Shown: positions 53,545 to 62,854, counted from the stretch's first letter. The stretch: DNA of 64,000 nt from Phormidesmis priestleyi BC1401 (GCF_001650195.1 NZ_LXYR01000001.1:134358-198357), one strand, 5' to 3'. The notes: generated by a model from the sequence alone, not told the origin. Program-made: numbers and translations.

Positions 53545-54390
53545 ATGCAATTAAAAGATTTAGTCGAACACAACACCGTTGTTAACTTATCAACCCTGAC
53601 GAGCGACAAAGAACTCGTCACCGATCTGCAAACTCGCCTCAGCGCGATCGGGTTTCTCACCGGAGATCCCAGCACTGCGATTGATGGTGTGTTTGGGGCG
53701 ATGACTAAAGATGCGCTCGATCGCTTTTGCAAAGCGGCTCATCTCAACAACTCCAGCACGGGCGTGTTTGGAGCCACTTTTGCTCGGAAGCTGATCGATA
53801 CCCGTCCTCCGGTAATGCCAGTTACGCCAACGTTGGTAGCAAAACCTCAGCCCACGTCCGATGCACTGGCAACGGCTCTTAAATTCACCCTGCTCTGGGA
53901 AGGCGGCTATGTGAATCATCCTGATGATCCCGGTGGTGCCACCAACAAGGGCGTGACTCAAGACACCTACAACACCTACCGGATCAACAATCGGCTCTCG
54001 ACTCGCAGAGTGGATTTGATCACCGATGCAGAAGTTCATGACATCTATTTGTCGATGTATTGGAAGCCTTCACAAGCCAATATTATGGTGTTGCCATTAG
54101 CGATCGCTCATTTTGACACTGCTGTTAACTTTGGAGTGGGAGGCGCGATCGAGTTTTTGCAAGAAGCACTGGAGATCAGCGCCGATGGCATTTTTGGTCC
54201 AGGAACTCAGGCGGCTCTGTTAGCCAACAACAACGCTCAAACCGCTCAAAAAATCGTTCGGGGTCGGATTTACTATCGCAATCAGCGCGTAAATTCTAAC
54301 CCCACTCAAGGGGTCTTTCTAACGGGCTGGCTAAACCGAGATAATGACCTGGGCGGATTTTTGCAAAGCCTGGATGTCTCGATCGCTTAA
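53545..54390 (+). CDS. GH108-type muramidase with peptidoglycan-binding domain
   Basis: 281 residues. Residues 1-75 are a PG-binding_1-like module (TDLQTRLSAIGFLTGDPS, IDGVFGAMTKDALDRFC). The N-acetylmuramidase GH108 domain (about 100-215) begins LKFTLLWEGGYVNHPDDPGG, which contains the catalytic glutamate, and has NKGVTQDTYNTYR. A second peptidoglycan-binding motif (LQEALEISADGIFGPGTQAAL) follows in the C-terminus. No signal peptide or membrane segment is visible, as in phage endolysins that need a holin. Other phage genes are not near, so a domesticated prophage lysin or a cell-wall enzyme exported in another way are both possible. Confidence 0.85.
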   Translation: MQLKDLVEHNTVVNLSTLTSDKELVTDLQTRLSAIGFLTGDPSTAIDGVFGAMTKDALDRFCKAAHLNNSSTGVFGATFARKLIDTRPPVMPVTPTLVAKPQPTSDALATALKFTLLWEGGYVNHPDDPGGATNKGVTQDTYNTYRINNRLSTRRVDLITDAEVHDIYLSMYWKPSQANIMVLPLAIAHFDTAVNFGVGGAIEFLQEALEISADGIFGPGTQAALLANNNAQTAQKIVRGRIYYRNQRVNSNPTQGVFLTGWLNRDNDLGGFLQSLDVSIA

Positions 54391-54434
54391 AGCGCGATCA
54401 CCGATAATAAACCTAACCTGCGTCATAAAATTCT

Positions 54435-55130
54435 ATGCACATCACAGGCATAACCGCCCAGCAGCTAGAAGCCGCGATGCCCGATGCTAGCAAACTTTTG
54501 AGCGATGAGCCAGAGATGGAAAGTTCGTTACATTACGCGCAACTGGCGTTATTGGTCGCCTGTCTCGAATTTCTGTGGCGCGATCGCAACGATTTCTTTA
54601 TCGGCGCAAATCTCACCATTTACTTCAGCCGCCAACAACTGCGAAACCGTGACTTTCGCGGACCCGATTTTTTCTTAATTCAGCAGACCGATCGCCGACC
54701 TCGCAACGCCTGGGTGACGTGGGAAGAAGACGGCAAATATCCGAATCTGATTATCGAATTGCTCTCAACTTCGACTGCCGACATCGATCGCAGCCTTAAA
54801 AAAACCCTTTATCAAGATCGCTTTCGGACTCCCGAATACTTCTGGTTTTCTCCAGACACCCTGGAGTTTGAAGGGTTTCGTTTAGTGGGACATCGTTATG
54901 AGCCGATCGCTCTCACTGCAAACGGTTGGCGCTGGAGTGAAGAACTAGAGCTTTTCTTGGGGATTGAAAGCAAACAACTTCGCTACTTTACAAGGAATGG
55001 AGATTTAGTTCCGACACCCGATGAAGCCGCGATTCAAGAACGTCAACGTGCGGATCAACTGGCTGAACGTGCAGATCAACTGGCTGAATATCTGCGATCG
55101 CTTGGAGTCGATCCCGATCAAATCAGCTAG
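54435..55130 (+). CDS. Uma2-family (DUF820) endonuclease-like protein
   Basis: 231 residues, second Uma2 protein of the window. The core carries the same motifs as the gene at 28723 (RNRDFRGPDFFLIQQ, LIIELLSTSTADIDRSLKKTLYQDR). The tail repeats ADQLAER twice (21-bp DNA repeats at about 55048-55089) and ends RSLGVDPDQIS. The predicted fold is PD-(D/E)XK; function is unknown. It overlaps the converging photolyase gene by 8 bp. Confidence 0.88.
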   Translation: MHITGITAQQLEAAMPDASKLLSDEPEMESSLHYAQLALLVACLEFLWRDRNDFFIGANLTIYFSRQQLRNRDFRGPDFFLIQQTDRRPRNAWVTWEEDGKYPNLIIELLSTSTADIDRSLKKTLYQDRFRTPEYFWFSPDTLEFEGFRLVGHRYEPIALTANGWRWSEELELFLGIESKQLRYFTRNGDLVPTPDEAAIQERQRADQLAERADQLAEYLRSLGVDPDQIS

Positions 55131-56574
55131 CGGGTTCGCTGCCCACGATCGCTCTCTGCTGTTGATATTGCTCTTTGAATTTGCGTTGCTGTTGATTGTG
55201 ATCGACGATCGGAGATGGATAACCACAGCGATCGCGATCGGATTGCGAAATCTCTCCCGTAATCAAATCTTTGGTGTCAACACTTCGCAATTCTGGCAAC
55301 CATTCGCGAATGTAGTCTGCGTCTGCATCAAACTTTTTCGCCTGACTCGCAGGATTGAAGATTCGCAGTGGTTTGGGGTCCATGCCGCTCGATGCGCTCC
55401 ACTGCCAGCCGCCATTGTTGGCAGACAGATCGCCATCGTAGAGTCTTTGCATAAAATACTTCTCGCCGAGCCTAAAATCGACCAACAGATCTTTGGTTAA
55501 GAAACTGGCAACGATCATGCGGCAACGGTTGTGCATCCAGGCAGCTTCGTTCATTTGACGCATAGCAGCATCGACGATCGGATACCCCGTCCGACCTTCA
55601 CACCACGCCTGAAAGTACTCCTCGTTGTTCTCCCACGGAAAGGTTTTGAGCACTTTGCGGTATGCCCCTTCTGCCAACTCTGGAAAGAAATACATAACGT
55701 GCTGATAAAATTCTCGCCACGCCAACTCTTGCCGCCAGGTCTGAATGCTGGCTTGAGTTTCATCACTGCGGCTTTGCTCTAATGCTGTCAATGTTGCTGC
55801 CCAAACGGTTCGCACGCCAATCACGCCAAACTTGAGGGCTGCACTCAACAACGACGTGCCCGGATTTGCCGGGAAGTTGCGCTGCTCCTGATAGGCATTG
55901 ATTGCTGACTGACAAAATTCTTCTAATCGCTCTTGTGCAGCCTGTTCGCCCGGTTCCAACATTAACGAGTTGTCCCAAACAAACCCCAAATCTTTGGCGG
56001 TGGGGAGCGCGATCGTGCCCGCTTGTTTTGCAGTTTCTGCCTCTGCTTCAGTCAACCCTTCCGCTCCCACAAAATCGGGCATCGGCTCTGCTTTGGGTTT
56101 GCTGACCCAGTTCCGCCAAAACGGACTGTAGACGGTGTAAGGCGAACCCGAACCAGACTTGATCTCTTCAGGAGAGTGCATCAACTGATCCCAAGAGGTT
56201 TTAACCTCGATTCCAGCTTGGTTGAGAGCGGAAATCATGGCTCGATCGCGCTCTTGAGAATAGGGTTCGACATCCCAGTTCCAGAAAACGGCTTGGGCGT
56301 TGAGTGCCTTGGCTAACTTGGGAACCGCGGTTCGGGGATCGGCGTTGAGGATGAGTAATTGACTTCCGGCTTCGGCGTAGCGCTGCTGGAGCGATCGCAG
56401 ACTCCCGATCATATACGTGACCCGCGCTGGGGCGACATCATCTCGCTGCAACAGGTTGGGATCGAAACAAAAAACGCCGACGACTTTGGGCGATCGTTGA
56501 CGTGCGATCGCCAGCCCCACATTGTCCGCGGTTCGCAAATCTCGACGATGCAAAAATAAAATTAGATCAGACAT
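55123..56574 (-). CDS. phrA: Deoxyribodipyrimidine photolyase (class I)
   Basis: Light-driven repair of cyclobutane pyrimidine dimers, 483 residues from ATG 56574 (frame opens at 56637). The N-terminal chromophore domain starts LILFLHRRDLRTADNVGLA. The FAD domain has TSLLSAALKFGVIGVRTVW, WQTWRQELAWREFYQHV, PIVDAAMRQMNEAAWMHNRCRM and NNGGWQWSASSGMDPKP, all family motifs including the substrate-contact region. Photoreactivation suits a light-exposed cyanobacterium. Confidence 0.93.
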   Translation of the reverse strand: MSDLILFLHRRDLRTADNVGLAIARQRSPKVVGVFCFDPNLLQRDDVAPARVTYMIGSLRSLQQRYAEAGSQLLILNADPRTAVPKLAKALNAQAVFWNWDVEPYSQERDRAMISALNQAGIEVKTSWDQLMHSPEEIKSGSGSPYTVYSPFWRNWVSKPKAEPMPDFVGAEGLTEAEAETAKQAGTIALPTAKDLGFVWDNSLMLEPGEQAAQERLEEFCQSAINAYQEQRNFPANPGTSLLSAALKFGVIGVRTVWAATLTALEQSRSDETQASIQTWRQELAWREFYQHVMYFFPELAEGAYRKVLKTFPWENNEEYFQAWCEGRTGYPIVDAAMRQMNEAAWMHNRCRMIVASFLTKDLLVDFRLGEKYFMQRLYDGDLSANNGGWQWSASSGMDPKPLRIFNPASQAKKFDADADYIREWLPELRSVDTKDLITGEISQSDRDRCGYPSPIVDHNQQQRKFKEQYQQQRAIVGSEPAS

Positions 56575-56623
56575 AGAAGTTAGCAGAGAGAGAATGGCTA
56601 TACTAGGCTTCCTGACCGAATAC

Positions 56624-56708
56624 ACCCTCATCCCCAACCCTTCTCCCTGGGGAGAAGGGAGCTAGAAATCTTGTCCCCTCTCCTTCGGGAGAGGGCTAGG
56701 GTGAGGGT
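56624..56708. repeat. REP-like double hairpin repeat
   Basis: ACCCTCA (56624) and TGAGGGT (56702) form outer arms around two hairpins: CCCTTCTCC-CTGG-GGAGAAGGG (56638-56659) and CCCTCTCC-TTC-GGGAGAGGG (56676-56695). This is a dispersed intergenic repeat of a type common in cyanobacteria; half a copy sits at 34324. Confidence 0.75.
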
Positions 56709-56745
56709 GGAGGATTCGTGCAGGAGGTCTACTCTCTACTATCTC

Positions 56746-57294
56746 TTAAGTCAAGAACGGTTTCGCCAGCATAAAGCTACAGATTGACTTAGCATCCGTC
56801 AGATCACCTGAATAGATCGCCTGTTCGACTTCTTCAGGACTCATGAGAACCGTTTCAATATCCTCATCGTCGTCTTGCTGAGGAGGATTTTCGAGCAATT
56901 CTAGATCCGTTGCCAGAAACGTATAGATAATTTCATCTGAATAGCCAGGAGCCAAAAAGAACTCACCGAGTTTCTTTAAAGTGCCTGCTCGATAGCCGAC
57001 TTCTTCTTGAATCTCGCGCTCGATCGTTCCCGCTGGGTCTTCACCCACTTCAAGCGTCCCTGCCGGAAACTCTAACAGTCGCCCCTGCACGGTGAAGCGA
57101 TATTGGCGAGTCAGCACCAGTCTGCCATCGGGTCTAACCGGGACTGCCAGCGCTCCTCCCGGATGGCGCACGCACTCCCACTCGCCCTCAGATTTGTTGG
57201 GCAAGCGCAGTCGATTGACTTCAAAACTAAACTTGCGACCCTTGTAGGAAAGGCGCTGTTTGAGCAACTGAGGCGGTTCTGAACCCAAAGCCAT
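56746..57294 (-). CDS. Nudix hydrolase (ADP-ribose pyrophosphatase-like)
   Basis: 182 residues from ATG 57294, chosen because the frame upstream to 57387 overlaps folK. The Nudix box is complete: GTLEVGEDPAGTIEREIQEEVGY (positions of G, E, RE and EE-G as in the consensus). The upstream SFEVNRLRLPNKSEGEWECV and QYRFTVQGRLLEFPAG are typical of the ADP-ribose/NDP-sugar type. Cleans up nucleoside diphosphate derivatives. It follows folK on the same strand, 28 bp away. Confidence 0.88.
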   Translation of the reverse strand: MALGSEPPQLLKQRLSYKGRKFSFEVNRLRLPNKSEGEWECVRHPGGALAVPVRPDGRLVLTRQYRFTVQGRLLEFPAGTLEVGEDPAGTIEREIQEEVGYRAGTLKKLGEFFLAPGYSDEIIYTFLATDLELLENPPQQDDDEDIETVLMSPEEVEQAIYSGDLTDAKSICSFMLAKPFLT

Positions 57295-57322
57295 AAGCAA
57301 AAGAGGTAAAGGGTAAACGTTT

Positions 57323-57823
57323 CTAAAAGATAGCCTGCTTGATCCCTGAGTGATCCACCCGTTGAGCGAGTTGAGCGATCGTAGCACCCGTCACAGGCTC
57401 CACCCAGTCAGGGGCAATTTCTGCTAGGGGAACGAGAACAAAGGCACGATCGCACATCCGAGGATGGGGGATTTGCAAATCAGGCGTATTTAAGATTACA
57501 TCATCAAACAGGAGCAAGTCTAAGTCAAGGGTTCGCGCACTCCATCGCTGCTGTCTGACTCTGCCAAACTGACGCTCAACCTCTAAAAGAGCGTAGAGCA
57601 ACTCGTGCGGGGTGAGCGTCGTTTTCAGTAAGGCACACTGGTTGAGATAATCGGGCTGAGGAGGGCTATCAGGCAGAGTCAGCGCTTTCGTTAAGTAGCC
57701 GTGTGACTGCTGCTCGACGCTGATCCCCGGCGTGCGATCGAGAGCTTCGAGTGCAGACTTTAGAATCGTTTGAGAGTCGCCCAGGTTACTGCCAAGGGCG
57801 ACCGCACACAAGACGGATTGCAA
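57323..57823 (-). CDS. folK: 2-amino-4-hydroxy-6-hydroxymethyldihydropteridine pyrophosphokinase
   Basis: 166 residues; transfers pyrophosphate to the pterin in folate synthesis. Signatures: VALGSNLGDSQTIL at the N-terminus, FGRVRQQRWSARTLDLDLLLFDD in the active site and IPHPRMCDRAFVLVPLAEI. The start is TTG 57823, directly after the stop of the TPR gene, since no ATG is in frame near the family start. Confidence 0.93.
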   Translation of the reverse strand: MQSVLCAVALGSNLGDSQTILKSALEALDRTPGISVEQQSHGYLTKALTLPDSPPQPDYLNQCALLKTTLTPHELLYALLEVERQFGRVRQQRWSARTLDLDLLLFDDVILNTPDLQIPHPRMCDRAFVLVPLAEIAPDWVEPVTGATIAQLAQRVDHSGIKQAIF

Positions 57824-58765
57824 TTAGTTCTTCTCGCTTTTCTCAGCTTCACTCTTAGGCGCAGCACTCGGAGCCGGACTTGCCTCTGAGCTAGGAGCCG
57901 CAGAAGTCGGAGCCGCACTTGGGCTAGTCGGCGCACTCGAAGGGGCACTGGTTGCGCCCGGAGGGGCATTACTCGCCGCCTTTTGAATCTGGTCTTTATA
58001 TTGAGCAGGTGCCAGCGAAACTGCCGTGTCAAACAGGGGTTTTGCCTGATCTGCTTTGCCCTGCGCCTTTAACACCAGTGCTTTGCCAAACACAGGCTGA
58101 AAGTCTTGCTTATTGCCCTGAATCGCTTCATCAAAGACATTGACGGCTTCGCTGTAGCGTTTTTGAGACGCAAACACTCGACCGAGCAACACTTGAACGG
58201 CTGTCACGTCGACGCTACCTGCCTGATTTTTATTCGCTTGGGGTGCGGTTTTGAGCGTGTCTTGCAGCATTCCGATCGCCGCTTCGGGTCGCTGCTGCTC
58301 AATCAACAGTCCGGCTAATCCTTGCAGCGCATTCAGGTCGCCCGGTTTGGTGTTGAGAATATTGCGATATGCCTGAGCGGCTCCCTCTTTGTCTCCGGTC
58401 TGCTGCTTGGCTTGAGCCAGCAACACTGCATATTCAGACTGAGCCGGATTCAGCTTGGCTAACTTTTCGAGCGGCTCGATCGCCCCCTTAATATCGGTTA
58501 ATCTCAGCCGCGCTTCTAGCAATCCTCGTAGGGCAGTCTGGTTATCTGGCTCACGCTTGAGAACTTCTTCATAGCCTCTTGCCTGCGCCTCAACGTCTGC
58601 TTTTTTGGCTTCGACTGACTGCGTTGGGCTAGGAGTCGCGACCGTATTTTTTTGAGGGGTAAACGTCGCACTGAGCAGAGGAATGATCGACACCCCCAAC
58701 AAACCCACGGTTGCGATAATCAACACCACGTTCAGCAGCCAACGATTCTTTCGCTTTTCAGCCAC
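57824..58765 (-). CDS. TPR protein with membrane anchor and Ala/Ser/Pro-rich tail
   Basis: 313 residues. A membrane helix is near the N-terminus (WLLNVVLIIATVGLLGVSIIPLL), followed by five or so TPR helices (RGYEEVLKREPDNQTALRGL, YAVLLAQAKQQTGDKEGAAQ, YSEAVNVFDEAIQGNKQ) on the outside and an Ala/Ser/Pro-rich disordered C-terminus. Protein-protein interaction is its likely role; no partner is indicated. The last codon abuts the folK start, so they share a transcript. Confidence 0.88.
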   Translation of the reverse strand: MAEKRKNRWLLNVVLIIATVGLLGVSIIPLLSATFTPQKNTVATPSPTQSVEAKKADVEAQARGYEEVLKREPDNQTALRGLLEARLRLTDIKGAIEPLEKLAKLNPAQSEYAVLLAQAKQQTGDKEGAAQAYRNILNTKPGDLNALQGLAGLLIEQQRPEAAIGMLQDTLKTAPQANKNQAGSVDVTAVQVLLGRVFASQKRYSEAVNVFDEAIQGNKQDFQPVFGKALVLKAQGKADQAKPLFDTAVSLAPAQYKDQIQKAASNAPPGATSAPSSAPTSPSAAPTSAAPSSEASPAPSAAPKSEAEKSEKN

Positions 58766-58886
58766 AGGATTGCCTCGAAATCTACAGCGTATTCAATATA
58801 GTCTCTTAGACAGGCGATCGACGATCAAAAACGGGCAATAGACGAATTCTATGTACCCGTCTTTAGTGACTCAGTGCCCAAATCGG

Positions 58887-59201
58887 TTAGCTAGCTGCTT
58901 GAGCAGATTGCTGGCTTGCAGGAGTCGCAGACGTAGCATATTGCGATTGTGCAGCCGGGTCAACTTGTGATAGCTCAATGTGGTTGAGCAACGTGGTCAC
59001 AAATGAGAACAGGAGAAACGGCAAAGACAGCACTAGCACTAGCCCAACTGTTGCCAATGCATAGACCGGACGAGCCGCGCCCATCAGAGCCATTGCAGCC
59101 GCCAAACTGATGAAAATCACAATCAGCCAGATCATAATCTGACCGTAAACGTCCCCAAATGAGAGGGTGCACACAACTCGATATTTTTTCAGGTTATTCA
59201 T
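58887..59201 (-). CDS. Small hypothetical membrane protein
   Basis: 104 residues with two TM segments (MIWLIVIFISLAAAMALMGA and ATVGLVLVLSLPFLLFSFV) and a Ser/Ala/Gln-rich tail. Not recognised. ATG 59201 is the first start. No operon partner; the TPR gene begins 121 bp further on the same strand. Confidence 0.65.
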   Translation of the reverse strand: MNNLKKYRVVCTLSFGDVYGQIMIWLIVIFISLAAAMALMGAARPVYALATVGLVLVLSLPFLLFSFVTTLLNHIELSQVDPAAQSQYATSATPASQQSAQAAS

Positions 59202-59435
59202 AAAAGGTGCCTCGCAATGGCGGTCTAGCTGGAGACTTTTTGCAAAAAGAGCTTTCCGGCAAAAAGTTCTGTAAACCTCTAATGTAAAGCGACTATTCAG
59301 CGTCTCCTCATTTTTGACATCTAAATGCAGAAATTTTTACATCGCTTCACGATCGGTAGAATTTGGTGGACAAGGATTATCTAGACGGAACCCGCAACAC
59401 CGCTTAATGTACAAGAAAGTGAATTCCACCGTCTC

Positions 59436-59972
59436 ATGCCGCTAGAACAGATCGAAATTCTCTCGTCTAACGAAATCCGTCGGACTCTAACTCGGTTAGC
59501 CTCCCAAATCGTCGAGAAATCGGGCAATCTCTCAAAATTGGTGCTCTTAGGAATCTATACCAGAGGAGTGCCACTAGCTGAAAAGTTAGCCGAGCAAATC
59601 GAAGCGTTGGAAGGAGTGCGCGTGGCGATCGGAGCGATCGACATCACCTTTTACCGCGATGACCTGGATACGATCGCGGTTCGCACCCCTGCTAAAACCA
59701 ACATCCCGTTTGATCTTTCGGGCAAAACTGTGGTGCTGGTCGATGACGTGATCTATAAAGGGCGAACGATTCGAGCCGCGTTAGATGCCGTGATTGATCA
59801 TGGCAGACCTGAAGTGATTCGATTAGCGGTGCTGGTCGATCGCGGACATCGTGAGGTGCCGATTCATCCCGACTTCACGGGCAAAAAGCTGCCCACAGCT
59901 AAAGAAGAAACGGTCAAAGTTTATGTGCAAGATATCGATGGACGAGATGGCGTGGAACTCATCAAGGGATGA
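59436..59972 (+). CDS. pyrR: Bifunctional pyr operon regulator / uracil phosphoribosyltransferase
   Basis: 178 residues of the PyrR phosphoribosyltransferase family. PRPP-binding motif [20 protein letters not shown] is present, with [10 protein letters not shown] and [21 protein letters not shown] earlier. PyrR either binds pyr-leader RNA to control attenuation or acts as a UPRTase; I saw no attenuator leader in the window. The 234-bp upstream region has an ACTTTTTGC/GCAAAAAGT hairpin (59235-59267) which may be the terminator of the preceding gene or a leader. Confidence 0.93.
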   Translation: MPLEQIEILSSNEIRRTLTRLASQIVEKSGNLSKLVLLGIYTRGVPLAEKLAEQIEALEGVRVAIGAIDITFYRDDLDTIAVRTPAKTNIPFDLSGKTVVLVDDVIYKGRTIRAALDAVIDHGRPEVIRLAVLVDRGHREVPIHPDFTGKKLPTAKEETVKVYVQDIDGRDGVELIKG

Positions 59973-60014
59973 ATTCAGTTACGTTAGAAGAATTATTGAG
60001 TATCTGACATTTCT

Positions 60015-61049
60015 ATGAATTCTTTTGCAGACACCCAAATTCGCAAAGCTGATCACCTTCGCATTTGTCTTGACGAACAGGTGCAGTGTCGAGACGTGAC
60101 GAATGGATTGGAGCATTATCGGTTTGTTCATAACTGTTTGCCCGATCTCGATCGCGATGATATCAATCTCAGCACCTCATTTTTAGGCAAAAAGCTAGGC
60201 GCACCGATTCTGATTTCCTCAATGACCGGGGGAACGGAGATCGCAAAGCAGATTAACCAGCGACTAGCCACGATCGCTCAACATTACAAGCTGGCGATGG
60301 GCGTAGGGTCTCAGCGCGTGGCGGTCGAAAATCCTCAAGTGGCAGACACTTTTGCGATGAGAGCGATCGCGCCTGATGCCGTTCTGTTCGCCAATCTGGG
60401 AGCAGTTCAGCTTAACTATCGCTATGGCATTGATGAGTGTCTGCGAGTCATCGAACAGCTTGAAGCCGATGCCCTGATTTTGCACCTCAATCCGCTGCAA
60501 GAATGTGTGCAGACAAAGGGAGATACTAACTTTCGCGGCTTGCTAGAGAAAATTGCAGGGCTGTGTGACAAACTTTCCGTTCCGGTGATTGTCAAAGAAG
60601 TGGGCAACGGAATTTCTGCCCCGATCGCCCAAAAATTGATTGCGGCAGGAGTCGCCGCGATCGACGTAGCAGGAGCAGGCGGCACGTCGTGGGCAAAGGT
60701 CGAGAGCGAACGGGCAACCGACGACAAACAGCGTCGGCTGGGCGCAACATTTGCCGATTGGGGCATTCCAACCGCCGAGTGCATTGTGGCAGTGCGATCT
60801 ATTTCTCCAGATGTTCCCCTAATCGCGTCGGGCGGGTTGCGAAACGGATTAGAGATTGCGAAGACGATCGCGCTGGGTGCCGATCTTGCAGGGCTGGCGT
60901 TTCCATTTTTGCAAGCAGCGAACGAGTCGGAAGAAGCGGCTCATGCCTTAGCCGATGTGCTGATCGCAGAAATCACAACAGTGCTTTTTTGTACCGGAAA
61001 TGCAACGCTTGCTGACTTAAAGCGATCGGGAACTTTGAAGGCTGTTTAA
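60015..61049 (+). CDS. fni: Type 2 isopentenyl-diphosphate delta-isomerase
   Basis: FMN-dependent IDI-2 interconverting IPP and DMAPP for isoprenoids, 344 residues. Family motifs: [70 protein letters not shown], and [11 protein letters not shown] with the Ser/Gly-rich FMN site, [14 protein letters not shown]. The isoprenoids serve carotenoids, chlorophyll phytyl and the tocopherols made by genes elsewhere in the window. The start codon is 42 bp after pyrR. Confidence 0.95.
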   Translation: MNSFADTQIRKADHLRICLDEQVQCRDVTNGLEHYRFVHNCLPDLDRDDINLSTSFLGKKLGAPILISSMTGGTEIAKQINQRLATIAQHYKLAMGVGSQRVAVENPQVADTFAMRAIAPDAVLFANLGAVQLNYRYGIDECLRVIEQLEADALILHLNPLQECVQTKGDTNFRGLLEKIAGLCDKLSVPVIVKEVGNGISAPIAQKLIAAGVAAIDVAGAGGTSWAKVESERATDDKQRRLGATFADWGIPTAECIVAVRSISPDVPLIASGGLRNGLEIAKTIALGADLAGLAFPFLQAANESEEAAHALADVLIAEITTVLFCTGNATLADLKRSGTLKAV

Positions 61050-61094
61050 CGGGCATAGGCTCTAAAATCTAAACGTTGTCTCTTTGATTCATCA

Positions 61095-61853
61095 ATGACC
61101 TATTGCCTCGGAATTTTAACCAGCGCTGGCTTGGTGATGGCTGCTGACTCTCGCACAAATGCCGGGGTTGACTATGTTTCGACCCACCAAAAGCTGTTTG
61201 ACTTTTCGCTACCCGGAGAGCGGGTCATTTTGCTCTGCACGTCGGGCAATCTGTCGGTGACTCAATCTGTTTTGACGCTGCTCAAACGAGACATTAAAGT
61301 TCAGGAACCGATTAACCTGCATACGCTGCCCAATCTGTATGAGATCGCTCGATACATTGGCGGCAAAACCCGGCAGATTCAAGAGCAGGATCGATCGTGG
61401 CTCGAAAAAGATCGCATCGACTTCAAATGCACGTTTTTGCTGGGCGGACAGATTCGAGGTGAAGAACCGGAACTGTATATGATCTATAGCCAGGGCAACT
61501 GCATTCAAGCGTCTAGAGAAACGCCATTTTTGCAGATTGGCGAGGCGAAATATGGTAAGCCGATTCTCGATCGAGTCCTCAATTTTGACACGTCATTAGA
61601 GGCGGCGGCGAAGTGTGCGCTGCTGTCGATCGATTCCACGATGAAGTCAAATATTTCAGTCGGTCCGCCGATTAATGTCGTCATGTATGAAGCGGATAGT
61701 TTCAAAATTCGCTATGAGCTTCGGCTCGATCGGGGTGCACCTTATCTCGCTCAGATTCGGAGGTTTTGGGAAGGTCATCTCAACGAGGCATTTGAACGAA
61801 TGCCTAATATTGACTGGGATCAGTCTTCAGAATCCGATCAAGATAACCCTTGA
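61095..61853 (+). CDS. Proteasome-type protease, Anbu
   Basis: 252 residues; Ntn hydrolase of the Anbu (BPH) family, ancestral relative of HslV and proteasome beta subunits. After Met removal Thr2 (MTYCLGILTSAGLVMAADSR) would be the nucleophile; other motifs are VSTHQKLFDF and RVILLCTSGNLSVTQSVL. The family is known for its operon with a transglutaminase-like, an alpha-E and a circularly permuted ATP-grasp protein; here those genes follow on the opposite strand. It overlaps the transglutaminase gene tail-to-tail by 16 bp. Confidence 0.92.
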   Translation: MTYCLGILTSAGLVMAADSRTNAGVDYVSTHQKLFDFSLPGERVILLCTSGNLSVTQSVLTLLKRDIKVQEPINLHTLPNLYEIARYIGGKTRQIQEQDRSWLEKDRIDFKCTFLLGGQIRGEEPELYMIYSQGNCIQASRETPFLQIGEAKYGKPILDRVLNFDTSLEAAAKCALLSIDSTMKSNISVGPPINVVMYEADSFKIRYELRLDRGAPYLAQIRRFWEGHLNEAFERMPNIDWDQSSESDQDNP

Positions 61854-62707
61854 ATTTGAATCTGATAGTGAATGGTAGATTGAATATTTCCGCCTTGACT
61901 AAAGCTGCCAGAAATCGGAGCCGCATAGTTAGAAACAGCGCTGGCGACGAGGGCAATGTGACGATCGCTGACCGCTAATCCATGCGTCGAGTCATAGCCT
62001 CGCCATCCTGCACCCGGCAAATAAACCTCAGCCCAGGCGTGAAGATGTCGATCGCCTTGATCAGGGTCGCCTTCTTGATAGCCGCTGACAAACCGCGCCG
62101 CAAGTCCGATCGCTCGACACACTTCGATGAAGAGAACCGTCAAGTCTCGACACGATCCCTGTTTTTCTGACCAAGTGATTCCCGGTGATAGAGGCGCTCC
62201 GGTTTCGCGCACTAGATAGCGACAGGTTTCGTAAATGCGTTGATTGAGAGTTCCTAAGAAGTTGATAGTGTCACCCGAAACTGCGTGGTTGATGTCTTGA
62301 GCAAGCTGAAGGGCGATCGGATCGACGGACGTTCCATAAAGGACATTTTGTCCGGTCAGATAGGGCTGAAGCTGCAACAACAGCGACGCGGGATAATCGA
62401 TCGGAAGCCGTGCCGCCCAAGGTTCCATCAAATAGTTAAACGGATTTGACTCGTGAGTTTCAATCTGCGACTGCGCCTGAACGTGCAGAGAGTCAGTCTT
62501 CTCAGGCGGAAACCACACTTTGATTAGAGCATTGCCATCGAGATCGACAATCTGCGATCGCGAACTCGGCATCGGAGTCACTTGCAGCGAGAACAGTTTG
62601 AGCGTTTGCCAGCCATTCGATCGCGGACGCAGCCGCACCAGATGAGGCTGCAACGTCACAGGCTGACCATATTTATAAGTCGTAGTGTGTGAAATTTGGT
62701 AAAGCAC
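61838..62707 (-). CDS. Transglutaminase-like protein (Anbu locus)
   Basis: 289 residues from GTG 62707; the frame extends to 62758 through a repeat (62743-62773), so GTG is favoured because YQISHTTTYKYGQPVTL is the family start. The Cys-His-Asp triad is in KQGSCRDLTVLFIEVCRAIGL, HLHAWAEVYLPG and GYDSTHGLAV. It belongs to the group found with alpha-E and ATP-grasp proteins that is thought to make or cleave peptide-type conjugates. The Anbu gene ends within it on the other strand. Confidence 0.88.
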   Translation of the reverse strand: MLYQISHTTTYKYGQPVTLQPHLVRLRPRSNGWQTLKLFSLQVTPMPSSRSQIVDLDGNALIKVWFPPEKTDSLHVQAQSQIETHESNPFNYLMEPWAARLPIDYPASLLLQLQPYLTGQNVLYGTSVDPIALQLAQDINHAVSGDTINFLGTLNQRIYETCRYLVRETGAPLSPGITWSEKQGSCRDLTVLFIEVCRAIGLAARFVSGYQEGDPDQGDRHLHAWAEVYLPGAGWRGYDSTHGLAVSDRHIALVASAVSNYAAPISGSFSQGGNIQSTIHYQIQIQGLS

Positions 62708-62742
62708 GAAAAAAAGCAACCAGAAACAAAACCCACAAACCC

Positions 62743-62773
62743 CGTGGAGACGTTCCACCGGAACGTCTCCACG
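62743..62773. repeat. Dispersed GAGACGTT hairpin repeat, copy 4
   Basis: CGTGGAGACGTTCC and GGAACGTCTCCACG, perfect 14-bp arms with loop ACC. It lies between the transglutaminase start and the alpha-E gene end. Confidence 0.8.
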
Positions 62774-62854
62774 CTATCGGGTAAACCAACAGCCACCGCA
62801 TTCATTCACAAATTCGATCGAGCACCCAATTCGACCATTTCATCCCTCATCTTT

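Noticed and set aside
54435-54490. Uma2 genes as part of a toxin-antitoxin or anti-phage island
   Set aside because: No partner toxin, antitoxin or defence gene is next to either Uma2 gene. The two copies are far apart.
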